Shown: positions 25,708 to 34,410, numbered from the stretch's first letter. The stretch is DNA of 64,000 bases from an uncultured Lachnospiraceae bacterium (GCA_910587765.1 CAJUNR010000004.1:79552-143551); one strand, 5' to 3'. Notes: generated from the letters alone by a model not told the origin. Made by a program: numbers and translations.

Positions 25708-26730
25708 GTGACATTGGAAGAACATATTTTTGATATTCCGTCCGAACACGAGCAAAACGTATTCGGACAGTTTGATGCATATTTAAAGAAGATTGAGCGG
25801 ACGACCGGCGTGTCGGCCATCGCCAGGGACGGAGGACTGAAGCTGGTCGGCAGCGAAGGGCAGATTCGGCAGGCAAAGCAGGTACTTTTAGAACTTTTGG
25901 AGCTGTCCGGGCGGGGCAGCCAGATTACGGAACAGAACGTGGACTATGCGCTTGCCCTTGCCGCGGAGAAGCGGAGCGGAGCGCTTCTGGACATAGACAA
26001 AGAGCTGATCTGCCATACCGTCAGCGGAAAATCCATTAAACCGAAGACGCTGGGGCAGAAGCAGTATGTGGACGCCATCCGGGACCAGATGGTCGTGTTC
26101 GGCATCGGACCTGCCGGTACGGGCAAGACTTATCTGGCGATGGCGATGGCGATTACCGCTTTTAAAATGAACGAGGTGGAGCGGATTATCCTCACCCGTC
26201 CCGCGATCGAGGCGGGGGAGAAGCTGGGATTTCTGCCCGGGGATCTGCAGAGCAAAGTCGATCCGTATCTCCGTCCGCTCTATGACGCTCTGTATCAGAT
26301 CATGGGAGCGGACAGCTTTCAGAAAAACATGGAAAAGGGGCTGATCGAGGTGGCGCCCCTTGCCTATATGCGGGGGCGGACGCTCGATAACGCATTCATC
26401 ATCCTCGACGAGGCGCAGAATACGACACAGGCGCAGATGAAGATGTTTCTGACCCGGATCGGCTTCGGCTCCAAAGTGGTGGTGACCGGAGACGAGACGC
26501 AGAAAGACCTGTCCCCGGACGTAAAATCCGGACTCGAGGTGGCGCAGAAAGTGTTGGGAAGAGTGGAAGGGATCGCCTTCTGCCGTCTGACCAGCAAGGA
26601 CGTGGTGCGCCACCCTCTGGTGCAGAAAATTGTGACCGCGTATGAGGAATATGAGAAAAAGACCGCCGGAAGAAAGGAAAGCCATGACACTAAACATAGA
26701 AAAAGAGTACGGCCTGGAGCTGGGAATTGA
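25708..26730 (+). CDS. phoH: PhoH-family ATPase
   Basis: The protein has 340 aa. Walker A is GPAGTGKT (about residues 135-142) and Walker B is IILDEAQNTT (near 231). The N-terminal region is KH-like RNA-binding, as in PhoH/YqfF-neighbourhood proteins. The start is GTG with AGGAGA upstream. It overlaps ybeY by 47 bp, and the yqfD-phoH-ybeY order is conserved in Firmicutes. It is thought to act in RNA metabolism together with YbeY. Confidence 0.93.
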   Translation: MTLEEHIFDIPSEHEQNVFGQFDAYLKKIERTTGVSAIARDGGLKLVGSEGQIRQAKQVLLELLELSGRGSQITEQNVDYALALAAEKRSGALLDIDKELICHTVSGKSIKPKTLGQKQYVDAIRDQMVVFGIGPAGTGKTYLAMAMAITAFKMNEVERIILTRPAIEAGEKLGFLPGDLQSKVDPYLRPLYDALYQIMGADSFQKNMEKGLIEVAPLAYMRGRTLDNAFIILDEAQNTTQAQMKMFLTRIGFGSKVVVTGDETQKDLSPDVKSGLEVAQKVLGRVEGIAFCRLTSKDVVRHPLVQKIVTAYEEYEKKTAGRKESHDTKHRKRVRPGAGN

Positions 26731-27181
26731 TTATGAGAACACCGCTCTTCTGGTGGCGGATCAGGTACTGACCGAAGAAAATTGTCCTTATGAAGCGGAA
26801 GTGAGCCTGCTTCTGACTTCGGATGAGCGGATCCGCGAACTGAATCTTCAGTACCGGGGAATCGACCGGGCGACCGACGTTCTGTCCTTTCCGCAGATTC
26901 CTTTTGAGACGCCCGGAGATTTTTCGGTGGCGCAGGAGCAGGAAACGGAATGCTTTAATCCGGATACCGGCGAACTGTTCCTCGGGGATATCATCCTCTC
27001 TCTGGATCGGGTAAAGGAACAGGCGGAGCACTACGGCCACGGAGTGAAACGGGAATTTGCCTTTCTCGTAGCCCACAGCATGCTGCATCTGCTGGGGTAT
27101 GACCATATGACCGAAGAAGAAGCAGCCATTATGGAGGCGGGGCAGTCTGCCGTATTACACCATTTGGGCATTGAAAGATAA
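26684..27181 (+). CDS. ybeY: Endoribonuclease YbeY (rRNA maturation factor)
   Basis: The protein has 165 aa. The zinc site HSMLHLLGYDH near residue 130 and the preceding RATDVLSFPQ are diagnostic. The start at ATG 26684 has AGAAAGGAAAG upstream; longer frame extensions run inside phoH. YbeY processes the 16S rRNA 3' end and takes part in ribosome quality control. Confidence 0.94.
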   Translation: MTLNIEKEYGLELGIDYENTALLVADQVLTEENCPYEAEVSLLLTSDERIRELNLQYRGIDRATDVLSFPQIPFETPGDFSVAQEQETECFNPDTGELFLGDIILSLDRVKEQAEHYGHGVKREFAFLVAHSMLHLLGYDHMTEEEAAIMEAGQSAVLHHLGIER

Positions 27182-27197
27182 AGAGGATGTTTCATTT

Positions 27198-28874
27198 ATG
27201 AGTACAACATCTATGAGTACAAAGAATCGAAAAAAAGGTTCTGACTATATCGTGCAGGGCGGGATTCTGGCGGCTGCATCGATTCTTGTGAGAATCATCG
27301 GGCTGGCTTACCGGATTCCTGTCACAAGGATTCTGGGGCCGGTGGGAAACAGTTATTATTCCGCGGCCTTCGAAGTCTATTCCATGGTGCTGCTGATCTC
27401 TTCCTTCAGCCTGCCGCTGGCGGTATCCAAGCTGGTCAGCGCAAGGATGGCGAAGGGGAGAGTGAACAGCGCCCATAAGATCTTCCGGTGTACGATGGTG
27501 TTCGCGCTGGTGTCCGGCAGTCTCGGCTCGCTTCTGATCTACTTCGGGGCCGGATTTTTCAGCAACGTGCTGGTCAGCACGCCGGAGAGCAGGCTTGCGC
27601 TCCAGGTGCTTTCACCTACGATTCTGGTGGTGGCGCTGATGGGATGCATGCGGGGCTATTTTCAGGGACTGGGTTCCATGGTTCCGACGGCAGTTTCCCA
27701 GATTGTGGAGCAGATCGTCAATGCGGCGGTCAGCATCGGCGCCGCATGGGCGCTGTTTCGCTACGGGGCGAAGCTGGACGCGTTTTTTTCCACGCAGACG
27801 GCGGCTTACGCCTACGGAGCAGCAGGGAGCACTCTGGGCACCGGCGCGGGCGCTCTGGTCGGCTTTCTGTTCCTTGTTTTTATTATGCTGGCTTACCGCA
27901 GTGTGATGAAGAGGCGCAGGCGCATGGACCGGGGCGGCGAGGTGGAATCTACGAAAAGCATTTATTATATGCTGATGCTTACGATTCTCCCGGTGATTCT
28001 CAGTACGGCGGTTTACAACCTGAGCGGGATCATCGACCAGGGAATTTTCAAGCACCTGATGGCTTACCAGAAATATGACAGCATGAAAATCGACGAGCTG
28101 TGGGGGATTTTCAGCGGAGAGTACAAAGTTCTGACCAATGTGCCGATCGCAGTGGCTTCCGCCATGGCTTCCTCCACAATTCCCGTCCTCACAAGGGCGA
28201 GGGTTAACAAGGACCGCAGGGAGATGCGCAGGAAGACGGAGAACGCCGTCCGCTTTGTGATGGTGATCTGCATTCCCTGCGCGGTAGGCCTCTCCGTGCT
28301 GGCGGAGCCGATTCTGAAACTGCTGTTCGGCGCGAAAGAGCATATCCAGACGTCGGCGTCGCTCCTCCAGATGGGAACCGCGTCGGTGGTTCTGTACGGA
28401 ATGTCCACGCTGACGAACGGTATCCTGCAGGGGATGGACCGGATGCGGCTTCCGGTGATCCACGCGGCGGTGTCCCTTGTGCTGCATGTGGGCCTTCTGG
28501 TGCTTCTGCTGCTGGCCGGGAAGCTGAACATCTATGCGGTGGTGTGGGCGAATATTTTCTTCGCCTTTCTGATGTGCGTGCTGAATTCCCGGTCGATCGC
28601 GAAGCATATGCGCTACCGGCAGGAGATCGTCCGGACCTTTCTCATTCCGCTGGCATCGTCCGCTGTCATGGGCGGCGCGGCATACGGCGTGCATCTGGGA
28701 CTGATGACGGCGGTGAAGAACAATACCGTCGCCACGCTGGCGGCCTGCGCGTGCTCGGTCGTCGTATATGCGGCGGCGCTCCTTCTGCTCAAAGGCCTCA
28801 GGGAGGAGGAACTGCTGGCCTTTCCGAAAGGGCGGATTCTTGTGAAAATTGCAAAAAAACTTCGGCTTATGTAA
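27198..28874 (+). CDS. SpoVB/MurJ-type polysaccharide flippase
   Basis: The protein has 558 aa with about 14 hydrophobic segments of the MOP flippase superfamily. The N-terminus (YIVQGGILAAASILVRIIGL, RILGPVGNSYYSAAFEVYSM) is typical of the stage V sporulation protein B group. It probably flips lipid-linked peptidoglycan or polysaccharide precursors. ATG 27198 has AGAGGA upstream; an earlier TTG at 27171 lies inside ybeY. A specific spoVB role is suggested by the yqfCD neighbourhood but is not proven. Confidence 0.85.
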   Translation: MSTTSMSTKNRKKGSDYIVQGGILAAASILVRIIGLAYRIPVTRILGPVGNSYYSAAFEVYSMVLLISSFSLPLAVSKLVSARMAKGRVNSAHKIFRCTMVFALVSGSLGSLLIYFGAGFFSNVLVSTPESRLALQVLSPTILVVALMGCMRGYFQGLGSMVPTAVSQIVEQIVNAAVSIGAAWALFRYGAKLDAFFSTQTAAYAYGAAGSTLGTGAGALVGFLFLVFIMLAYRSVMKRRRRMDRGGEVESTKSIYYMLMLTILPVILSTAVYNLSGIIDQGIFKHLMAYQKYDSMKIDELWGIFSGEYKVLTNVPIAVASAMASSTIPVLTRARVNKDRREMRRKTENAVRFVMVICIPCAVGLSVLAEPILKLLFGAKEHIQTSASLLQMGTASVVLYGMSTLTNGILQGMDRMRLPVIHAAVSLVLHVGLLVLLLLAGKLNIYAVVWANIFFAFLMCVLNSRSIAKHMRYRQEIVRTFLIPLASSAVMGGAAYGVHLGLMTAVKNNTVATLAACACSVVVYAAALLLLKGLREEELLAFPKGRILVKIAKKLRLM

Positions 28875-28883
28875 GGAATTTGC

Positions 28884-28913
28884 GTATAACCCTCTTTTTT
28901 CCAGTTCATAATA
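28884..28913 (+). promoter_or_regulatory. Candidate forespore (sigma-G-like) promoter
   Basis: GTATA (28884-28888), an 18-base spacer and CATAATA (28907-28913) fit the sigma-G pattern (GMATR-N18-CATNMTA) except at one -35 base. It lies in front of the bofC-like gene; bofC is forespore-expressed in Bacillus. Confidence 0.35.
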
Positions 28914-28965
28914 CCAATCAGGAGAGTCTGTTTTTCTCCTGAAAACAGGGACTGGAAAAGGAGGG
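28890..28965 (+). promoter_or_regulatory. Nested RNA structure masking a ribosome binding site
   Basis: CCCTCTTTTTTCCAGT (28890-28905) pairs almost completely with ACTGGAAAAGGAGGG (28951-28965), which contains the AAAGGAGGG ribosome binding site of the next gene. Enclosed is a perfect 8-bp hairpin, TCAGGAGA (28918-28925) with TCTCCTGA (28935-28942). Transcripts reading through from the flippase gene would hide the ribosome binding site. Transcripts from the candidate promoter at 28884-28913 would lack the 5' arm. Confidence 0.5.
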
Positions 28966-28968
28966 TTT

Positions 28969-29391
28969 ATGATGTCCAGAAGAACATGGGGAATTACGCT
29001 TACGGTTCTGGCGCTGGCGGTTGTGGCCGCGATGGTGTTCTGGTATGCCAGGAGAGATACTGCGACGCCGCCCGGAGAACAAAAGGGGACGGAGCTGGTG
29101 GAGATGATTCCGGCAAAGACCAGTCCGGACCGGGTAGCGCAGCCGGGAGATGTCAGGGACATCTCCCCGGAAGAGGCGCGTGAAGAAGGGAAGGAAGAGA
29201 ATTATGAGTATATCCTCCGCAGTCATGACGGTTATGTGGCAGTCTATGAGTTTCCCGGAAACGAGATCTACGAATATACGGACGTGATCCTGGAGATCCT
29301 CCCGGAAGGGCTGCAGGAAGAGATTCTGGAAGGTAAATATTTGAAAAATGAAGAGGAGCTGTACAATTTCCTCGAGAATTATACGAGTTGA
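28969..29391 (+). CDS. Membrane-anchored BofC-C-terminal-like protein
   Basis: The protein has 140 aa. An N-terminal anchor (ITLTVLALAVVAAMVFWYA, residues 6-24) is followed by a variable linker and a compact end domain with YEYILRSHDGYVAVYEFPGN and LKNEEELYNFLENY. The end domain resembles the C-terminal part of BofC (bypass-of-forespore), so an extracytoplasmic sporulation role is plausible; recognition is tentative. AAAGGAGGG gives a strong start at 28969 (or ATG 28972). Confidence 0.65.
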   Translation: MMSRRTWGITLTVLALAVVAAMVFWYARRDTATPPGEQKGTELVEMIPAKTSPDRVAQPGDVRDISPEEAREEGKEENYEYILRSHDGYVAVYEFPGNEIYEYTDVILEILPEGLQEEILEGKYLKNEEELYNFLENYTS

Positions 29392-29394
29392 GGA

Positions 29395-29423
29395 TTGCGT
29401 TTAGCGGCAGTATGTTGTAAATT
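29395..29423 (+). promoter_or_regulatory. Possible vegetative promoter of proB
   Basis: TTGCGT (29395-29400), a 17-base spacer and TAAATT (29418-29423). This would start a transcript near 29430, at the left edge of the structured leader. Confidence 0.35.
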
Positions 29424-29430
29424 ATAAGTA

Positions 29431-29535
29431 CCGGTCTGCAAAGCCTGAAACCGGCGGACCTGCCCTGCGCACGGTTCACGGAAATAAGAGATGCGGAAGG
29501 TCCGCTGAAAAGCTTTGCGGAGGGCAGACTGGAGA
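29431..29535 (+). promoter_or_regulatory. Structured proB leader with competing helices
   Basis: Four pairings are visible. GGTCTGC (29433-29439) can pair with GCGGACC (29454-29460). GCGGACCT (29454-29461) can pair with AGGTCCGC (29498-29505). TCTGCAAAGC (29435-29444) can pair with GCTTTGCGGA (29512-29521). TGCCCTGCGCA (29461-29471) can pair with TGCGGAGGGCA next to the ribosome binding site. The second and third are compatible and exclude the first and fourth. This looks like a two-state leader. It lacks the T-box sequence, so it is not a proline T-box. Confidence 0.45.
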
Positions 29536-29540
29536 TAAAA

Positions 29541-30419
29541 ATGACACTGAGAAAAACACTGAAGGATAAAAAACGGATTGTCGTCAAGGTAGGAACCTCT
29601 TCTCTGACGCATCCGGAGACAGGGAATATGGACCTGATCAAGATGGAGAAGCTGGTGCGGGAACTGGCGGATCTGAACAACCAGGGCCGGGAAGTGATTC
29701 TGGTAAGCTCCGGCGCGATCGCGGTGGGACGAAAGGCCATCGGCATGAAGGAACGCCCGGCGGAGTTGTCCGTCAAACAGGCCTGCGCGTCGATCGGCCA
29801 GGCGCGTCTGATGATGATCTATCAGAAGCTTTTCATGGAATACAATCAGATCGCGTCTCAGATTCTGATGACCAAAAATACACTGGTCAACGAGACGAAC
29901 CGGGAAAATGCCAGGAATACTTTTGAGATGCTGCTGTCGATGGGGGCCATACCGATCGTAAATGAAAACGATACGGTATCGACCTACGAGATCCGCTTCG
30001 GAGACAACGACACGCTGTCGGCCATCGTGTCGGCGCTGGTGCAGGCGGATCTGCTGATTCTTCTGTCGGATATCGACGGACTGTTCACGGACGATCCCAA
30101 CCGGAATCCGGACGCGAAGTTTATCGAATACGTAGACCGAATCGACGAGCGGTTTCAGAAGATGGCGAAGGGTTCCGCAAGCGATGTGGGCACCGGCGGC
30201 ATGTCCACCAAGCTGGGGGCGGCAAGGCTGGCCACCTCCGCGGGGGCGGATATGATCATTGCCAACGGCGCGGATATGGGAATCATCCACCGGATTATGG
30301 ACGGGGAGCGGATCGGGACTATGTTCCGGGCGAACCGGATCGAGGATTTTTATCTGATCGACTATCTGGACGCTCCGCCGGACGGGGAACACCCGGGAGG
30401 GAGGAACAATGGACGATAA
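29541..30419 (+). CDS. proB: Glutamate 5-kinase
   Basis: The protein has 292 aa, the first enzyme of proline synthesis (glutamate to gamma-glutamyl phosphate). Motifs are IVVKVGTSSLTHPETG, LVSSGAIAVGRK, IVNENDTVST, SDIDGLFTDDP and GTGGMSTKLGAARLA. It is the amino-acid-kinase domain only; the C-terminal PUA domain of many ProB proteins is absent. GGAG lies 6 bases upstream. The DUF896 gene and the cyclo-ligase/ProA fusion follow with overlapping or tight spacing. Confidence 0.94.
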   Translation: MTLRKTLKDKKRIVVKVGTSSLTHPETGNMDLIKMEKLVRELADLNNQGREVILVSSGAIAVGRKAIGMKERPAELSVKQACASIGQARLMMIYQKLFMEYNQIASQILMTKNTLVNETNRENARNTFEMLLSMGAIPIVNENDTVSTYEIRFGDNDTLSAIVSALVQADLLILLSDIDGLFTDDPNRNPDAKFIEYVDRIDERFQKMAKGSASDVGTGGMSTKLGAARLATSAGADMIIANGADMGIIHRIMDGERIGTMFRANRIEDFYLIDYLDAPPDGEHPGGRNNGR

Positions 30420-30630
30420 AAAGATCGCAAGAATCAACGAACTGGCGAGAAAATCGAAGGCGGAAGGACTGACGGAAGCGGAAAAAAAAGAGCAGCAGCT
30501 GCTGAGACAGGAATTTCTCGCGGCCGTCCGCAGCAACCTCAGGAGCCAGCTCGACAATATTGATGTACAGGAACCCGACGGAACAATTGTTAATCTGGGA
30601 GAAAAATATGGAAAAAAACAGAAAAACTGA
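30409..30630 (+). CDS. DUF896 (YnzC-type) small protein
   Basis: The protein has 73 aa: KIARINELARKSKAEGLTEA, EEKK-QQLLRQEFLA and the C-terminal NIDVQEPDGTIVNLG. This is the DUF896 helical hairpin family, known as SOS-linked YnzC in Bacillus. The start overlaps proB by 11 bp with GGGAGGGAGG upstream. Its role in a proline operon is unknown. Confidence 0.88.
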   Translation: MDDKKIARINELARKSKAEGLTEAEKKEQQLLRQEFLAAVRSNLRSQLDNIDVQEPDGTIVNLGEKYGKKQKN

Positions 30631-32425
30631 GATCAGGACCGAGGTAAAACGGCGCAGGGCCGAAGCTTCGGCGGAATATCTTCATGAGGCGAGCCTTCGG
30701 ATCCGGGAGTGCTTTACGAAGCAGAGAGAATACCGGGAGCAGAACATCCTTCTGGCTTATGTGGATGCCAAACGGGAAGTGGAAACCCGGCTTCTGATGC
30801 GGCAGGCATGGGAGGACGGCAAGAAAGTGGCGGCGCCCCGGGTGGACGGCGGCGGTATTATGCATTATTACTATATCGAGAGTCTGGACGATCTGGAGCC
30901 GGGAAGCTTCGGCATCATGGAACCGAAGCAGGAATGCCCCCTCTGCGAGACGGAAGAAGGGCTTCTTTTGATGCCGGGGGTGGCGTTCGACGTGAGCTGT
31001 CACCGGGTCGGCTACGGCGGCGGTTATTACGACCGTTATCTGGAGAAGCATCCGGGACTGGTACATATTGCGCTGGCATTTGAATTTCAGGTATTTGAAG
31101 AGGTTCCCTTCGAGGATCACGATATTCTGCCGGAGATGATCGTTACGGAGTCCAGAGTTCTGTACCCGCAGGAGAGGAAAGAGAAAACGCTGGAGGAGAT
31201 CGGCAGAAGCGCCAGAGAGGCGGAACCGGTTCTTCGCACGCTTGGCACCGTTGAAAAGAACGAGGCGCTGCTTCATGCGGCCTGGATGCTTGAGAACATG
31301 AGCGGTTATCTTCTGTCCGAGAACGCCAGAGACATTCAAAGGGCGAAAGAGAACGGGATGAATCCGGGGCTTTTGGACCGGCTGACGCTGAATGAGGAGC
31401 GGATCGGGGGCATGGCGGAAGGACTTCGCCAGGTGGCGGCGTTTCCGGATCCGGTGGGAGAGATCCGCTCCATGCGGCAGCGTCCCAACGGTTTGATGAT
31501 CGGTCAGAAGAAAGTGCCGCTGGGTGTGATCGGCATCATCTACGAGTCGCGGCCCAATGTGACGGCGGACGCGTTCGGACTGTGCTTCAAGGCGGGCAAC
31601 GCGGTGATCCTCAGAGGAGGGAGCGACGCCCTCTGCTCCAACCGCGCGGTTGTGAAGGCGCTTCGCACCGCTCTTGTGCAGCAGGGACTGCCGGCGGATG
31701 CGGTGCAGTTCATCGAGGACACCCGGCGGGAGACGGTGCAGGAATTTATGAAAATGAACCGTTATGTGGACGTGCTGATTCCAAGAGGCGGAGCGGGCCT
31801 GATCCGCACGGTCGTGGAGAACAGCCGGATTCCGGTTATCGAGACCGGTACCGGGAACTGCCATATTTACGTGGACGAAAGTGCGGATTTTGACATGGCG
31901 GCCGATATTATTTTCAATGCCAAGACCCAGCGCATCGGCGTGTGCAACGCCTGCGAGTCGCTGGTGATTCATGAGAAGATTGTGGATGATTTTCTGCCGC
32001 GCTTAAAGGAGCGGCTGGATGAGAAGCAGGTGGAGCTGCGGGGCGACGAGCGGGCGAGAAAGGCGGCGGACGGACTGCTTCCGGCGTCGGAAGCAGACTG
32101 GGGGACGGAATATCTGGATTATATTCTGTCCGTAAAGACCGTGTCTGGGATCGACGAAGCCATTGCCCATATTAACCGCTACAATACCGGGCATTCGGAG
32201 GCGATTGTGACTTCCAGCTATGAGAACGCCCAGCGGTTCTTGAATGAGGTCGATGCGGCGGCGGTGTACGTGAACGCTTCTACCCGTTTTACGGACGGAT
32301 ATGAGTTCGGTTTCGGCGCCGAGATCGGCATCAGCACCCAGAAGCTTCACGCCAGAGGACCGATGGGGCTGGAAGCGCTGACGTCCGGCAAATATATTAT
32401 CTATGGAAACGGACAGATACGATGA
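30608..32425 (+). CDS. proA: Fusion of 5-formyltetrahydrofolate cyclo-ligase and gamma-glutamyl phosphate reductase
   Basis: The protein has 605 aa. Residues 1-180 are a 5-formyl-THF cyclo-ligase (YVDAKREVETRLLM; LMPGVAFDVSCHRVGYGGG; GYYDRYL). From about residue 192 a complete ProA follows (VPLGVIGIIYESRPNVT, GNAVILRGGSDA, IVTSSYENAQRFL), with the catalytic Cys446 in IGVCNACES. Both domains look intact and are joined in one uninterrupted frame. ProA reduces gamma-glutamyl phosphate to the semialdehyde; the cyclo-ligase salvages 5-formyl-THF. ATG 30608 has GGGAG upstream and overlaps the DUF896 gene. Confidence 0.92.
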   Translation: MEKNRKTEIRTEVKRRRAEASAEYLHEASLRIRECFTKQREYREQNILLAYVDAKREVETRLLMRQAWEDGKKVAAPRVDGGGIMHYYYIESLDDLEPGSFGIMEPKQECPLCETEEGLLLMPGVAFDVSCHRVGYGGGYYDRYLEKHPGLVHIALAFEFQVFEEVPFEDHDILPEMIVTESRVLYPQERKEKTLEEIGRSAREAEPVLRTLGTVEKNEALLHAAWMLENMSGYLLSENARDIQRAKENGMNPGLLDRLTLNEERIGGMAEGLRQVAAFPDPVGEIRSMRQRPNGLMIGQKKVPLGVIGIIYESRPNVTADAFGLCFKAGNAVILRGGSDALCSNRAVVKALRTALVQQGLPADAVQFIEDTRRETVQEFMKMNRYVDVLIPRGGAGLIRTVVENSRIPVIETGTGNCHIYVDESADFDMAADIIFNAKTQRIGVCNACESLVIHEKIVDDFLPRLKERLDEKQVELRGDERARKAADGLLPASEADWGTEYLDYILSVKTVSGIDEAIAHINRYNTGHSEAIVTSSYENAQRFLNEVDAAAVYVNASTRFTDGYEFGFGAEIGISTQKLHARGPMGLEALTSGKYIIYGNGQIR

Positions 32426-33012
32426 GAGTGATCGCGGGAACGGCGCGCAGTATGCCGCTGGGGACAGTGAAAGGTATGGACACCAGACCGACGACTGATA
32501 AAAGCAAGGAGACGCTGTTTAACATTCTGCAGGCGGATGTGCCGGACTGCCGGTTTCTGGATTTGTTTGCCGGAAGCGGCGCGATCGCCATCGAGGCGCT
32601 CAGCCGCGGGGCGGCGTATGCGGTGCTGGTGGAACAGAGCGCGAAGGCGGTGCGGTGTATCCGGGACAATCTTGCGTTTACGAGAACAGCCGAACGGGCC
32701 GACGTGCACCGATGCGACGTGCTGACGGCGCTGCACCGGATGGAAGGCCAGAAGCCCTTTGACGTTATTTTCATGGATCCTCCGTATGATCAGGGACTGG
32801 AGCGGCAGGTTCTGTCCTGTCTGGCGGACAGTACGCTGGCGGACGAATATACGGTGATCGTTGTGGAGGCGTCTTTGCAGACGGATTTTTCCTGGCTGGA
32901 AGAGACGGGCTATCACGCATATAAATACAGGAAATACAAGACGAACCAGCATGTATTTCTGCAGAAGAAAGGACAGATCAATGATTCGAGCGATATACCC
33001 GGGGAGTTTTGA
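32422..33012 (+). CDS. rsmD: 16S rRNA (guanine966-N2)-methyltransferase RsmD
   Basis: The protein has 196 aa. MRVIAGTARSMPL, TRPTTDKSKETLFNIL, FLDLFAGSGAIAIEALSRGA and the catalytic MDPPY are diagnostic. The ATG overlaps the ProA stop by 4 bp, and coaD overlaps its 3' end; the rsmD-coaD pair is conserved in bacteria. It methylates 16S rRNA during 30S assembly. Confidence 0.94.
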   Translation: MRVIAGTARSMPLGTVKGMDTRPTTDKSKETLFNILQADVPDCRFLDLFAGSGAIAIEALSRGAAYAVLVEQSAKAVRCIRDNLAFTRTAERADVHRCDVLTALHRMEGQKPFDVIFMDPPYDQGLERQVLSCLADSTLADEYTVIVVEASLQTDFSWLEETGYHAYKYRKYKTNQHVFLQKKGQINDSSDIPGEF

Positions 33013-33472
33013 CCCTGTGACGCTGGGGCATCTGGATATTATCAGAAGAGCCGCGCAGACGGTAGACGAGCTGATCGTGGGCGTACTGAATAACGGGAGC
33101 AAGACGCCGCTTTTTACCATTGACGAACGCGTCGGGATGTTAAGAGAAGTGACGGAAGGACTTTCCAACGTGAAAGTCATGTCCTTTTCGGGGCTTTTGG
33201 TGGACTTTGCGAGACAGACGGAGGCGACGATCGTAGTGAGGGGACTGAGAGCGATCTCGGATTTTGAGTATGAACTGCAGATGGCACAGACCAATCACAA
33301 GCTGAATCCCCGGGTGGATACCATGTTTCTGGCGACGGGACTGGAGTATTCCTATCTTAGTTCCACGATCGTCAAGGAAGTGGCGTTCTTTGACGGAGAT
33401 ATCCGGGAGTTTGTGCCGGAGTCGGTTGTCGGGAGAGTGCGCGAGAAAGTGCGCGAGCGCAGGGAAAAGTGA
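32981..33472 (+). CDS. coaD: Phosphopantetheine adenylyltransferase
   Basis: The protein has 163 aa, the fourth step of coenzyme A synthesis. IYPGSFDPVTLGHLDIIRRA carries the TxGH nucleotidyltransferase motif, with RGLRAISDFEYELQM and LSSTIVKEVA later. ATG 32981 has AAGAAAGGACAG upstream and overlaps rsmD by 32 bp. Confidence 0.95.
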   Translation: MIRAIYPGSFDPVTLGHLDIIRRAAQTVDELIVGVLNNGSKTPLFTIDERVGMLREVTEGLSNVKVMSFSGLLVDFARQTEATIVVRGLRAISDFEYELQMAQTNHKLNPRVDTMFLATGLEYSYLSSTIVKEVAFFDGDIREFVPESVVGRVREKVRERREK

Positions 33473-33510
33473 GGTGTGCGTTTTTAACGGAGAGTGAAAA
33501 AGAGTTCCGG

Positions 33511-34386
33511 ATGAGAAAAATGCGGATGAAAAAATATGCGGCCGGGGTCTGCGCGGCGGCAGCGGCGATGTTCTTCGTTCTGGCCGCCTGCAGTCAGAAG
33601 CTGATTGTCCGCCGTTATGAAGAGAAGTCGGCCAAAGTGACAGAGACGGTGAGGCTTGCAGTGCTGACGGATCTGCACAGTACATTTTACGGAGAGCAGC
33701 AGGAGGAGCTGATCCGTGCGCTGGAGGAACAGAGGCCGGATGCGGTATTGCTGGCGGGGGACATTGCGGACGATCATGTCCCGCATGACGGAACGAAAGC
33801 GCTTCTGGAGGCCATCGGAACGGCATATCCCTGTTTTTACGTGACGGGAAACCATGAATACTGGTCCGGCGAAGAAGAGGCGATCAAGGAGATGATTGCT
33901 TCCTACGGAGTGAGAGTGTTGGAAGGGGAGAGCTGTTTTCTCGATGTACGGGGAGAACTGCTCCAAATCTGCGGCGTGGACGATCCGGACGGTTTCGGGC
34001 AGCGAGGCCGGTATGAACCAGGCGCGATGGCGGAATGGGAGAATCAGCTTATGCGCTGCAGGTTGGAGCTGGACGAAAAATATTATTCCATACTGATGAC
34101 GCATCGTCCGGAACCGGTTTCCTACTACACGCACACTCCGGAGGATAAACTGCCCGGTTTCGATCTGGTCGCAGCCGGGCATGCGCATGGAGGGCAGGTG
34201 CGGATTCCGGGCATTTTGAACGGCCTGCTGGCTCCGAATCAGGGATGGTTCCCCCAATACGCGGGAGGCCGCTATGAGCTTGGAGACACGGTCATGATCG
34301 TAAGCCGGGGCCTGTGCCGCAATTTCCTGCCGCGGGTCTTCAACCGGCCGGAGCTGGTGATTGTGGTTCTGGAGCCGGCCGGGTGA
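33511..34386 (+). CDS. Calcineurin-like metallophosphoesterase, predicted lipoprotein
   Basis: The protein has about 291 aa. The signal segment ends in the lipobox-like VLAAC, so it is probably attached outside the membrane. Metallophosphoesterase motifs follow: LTDLHS, LAGDI, TGNHEYW, MTHRPEP and AGHAHGGQVRIP. It resembles YkuE/YaeI-type phosphodiesterases. The start is uncertain: ATG 33511 or 33520, or a GTG at 33469 overlapping coaD. The natural substrate is unknown. Confidence 0.82.
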   Translation: MRKMRMKKYAAGVCAAAAAMFFVLAACSQKLIVRRYEEKSAKVTETVRLAVLTDLHSTFYGEQQEELIRALEEQRPDAVLLAGDIADDHVPHDGTKALLEAIGTAYPCFYVTGNHEYWSGEEEAIKEMIASYGVRVLEGESCFLDVRGELLQICGVDDPDGFGQRGRYEPGAMAEWENQLMRCRLELDEKYYSILMTHRPEPVSYYTHTPEDKLPGFDLVAAGHAHGGQVRIPGILNGLLAPNQGWFPQYAGGRYELGDTVMIVSRGLCRNFLPRVFNRPELVIVVLEPAG

Positions 34387-34410
34387 CGGAAGTACGATAT
34401 TACGCAAATA

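Noticed and set aside
27612..29162. 516-codon minus-strand frame opposite the flippase
   Set aside because: Low-complexity His/Arg/Gln-rich translation typical of antisense to a membrane protein gene; no ribosome binding site.
30590..31972. 460-codon minus-strand frame opposite the cyclo-ligase/ProA fusion
   Set aside because: Antisense shadow; no domain or start signal.
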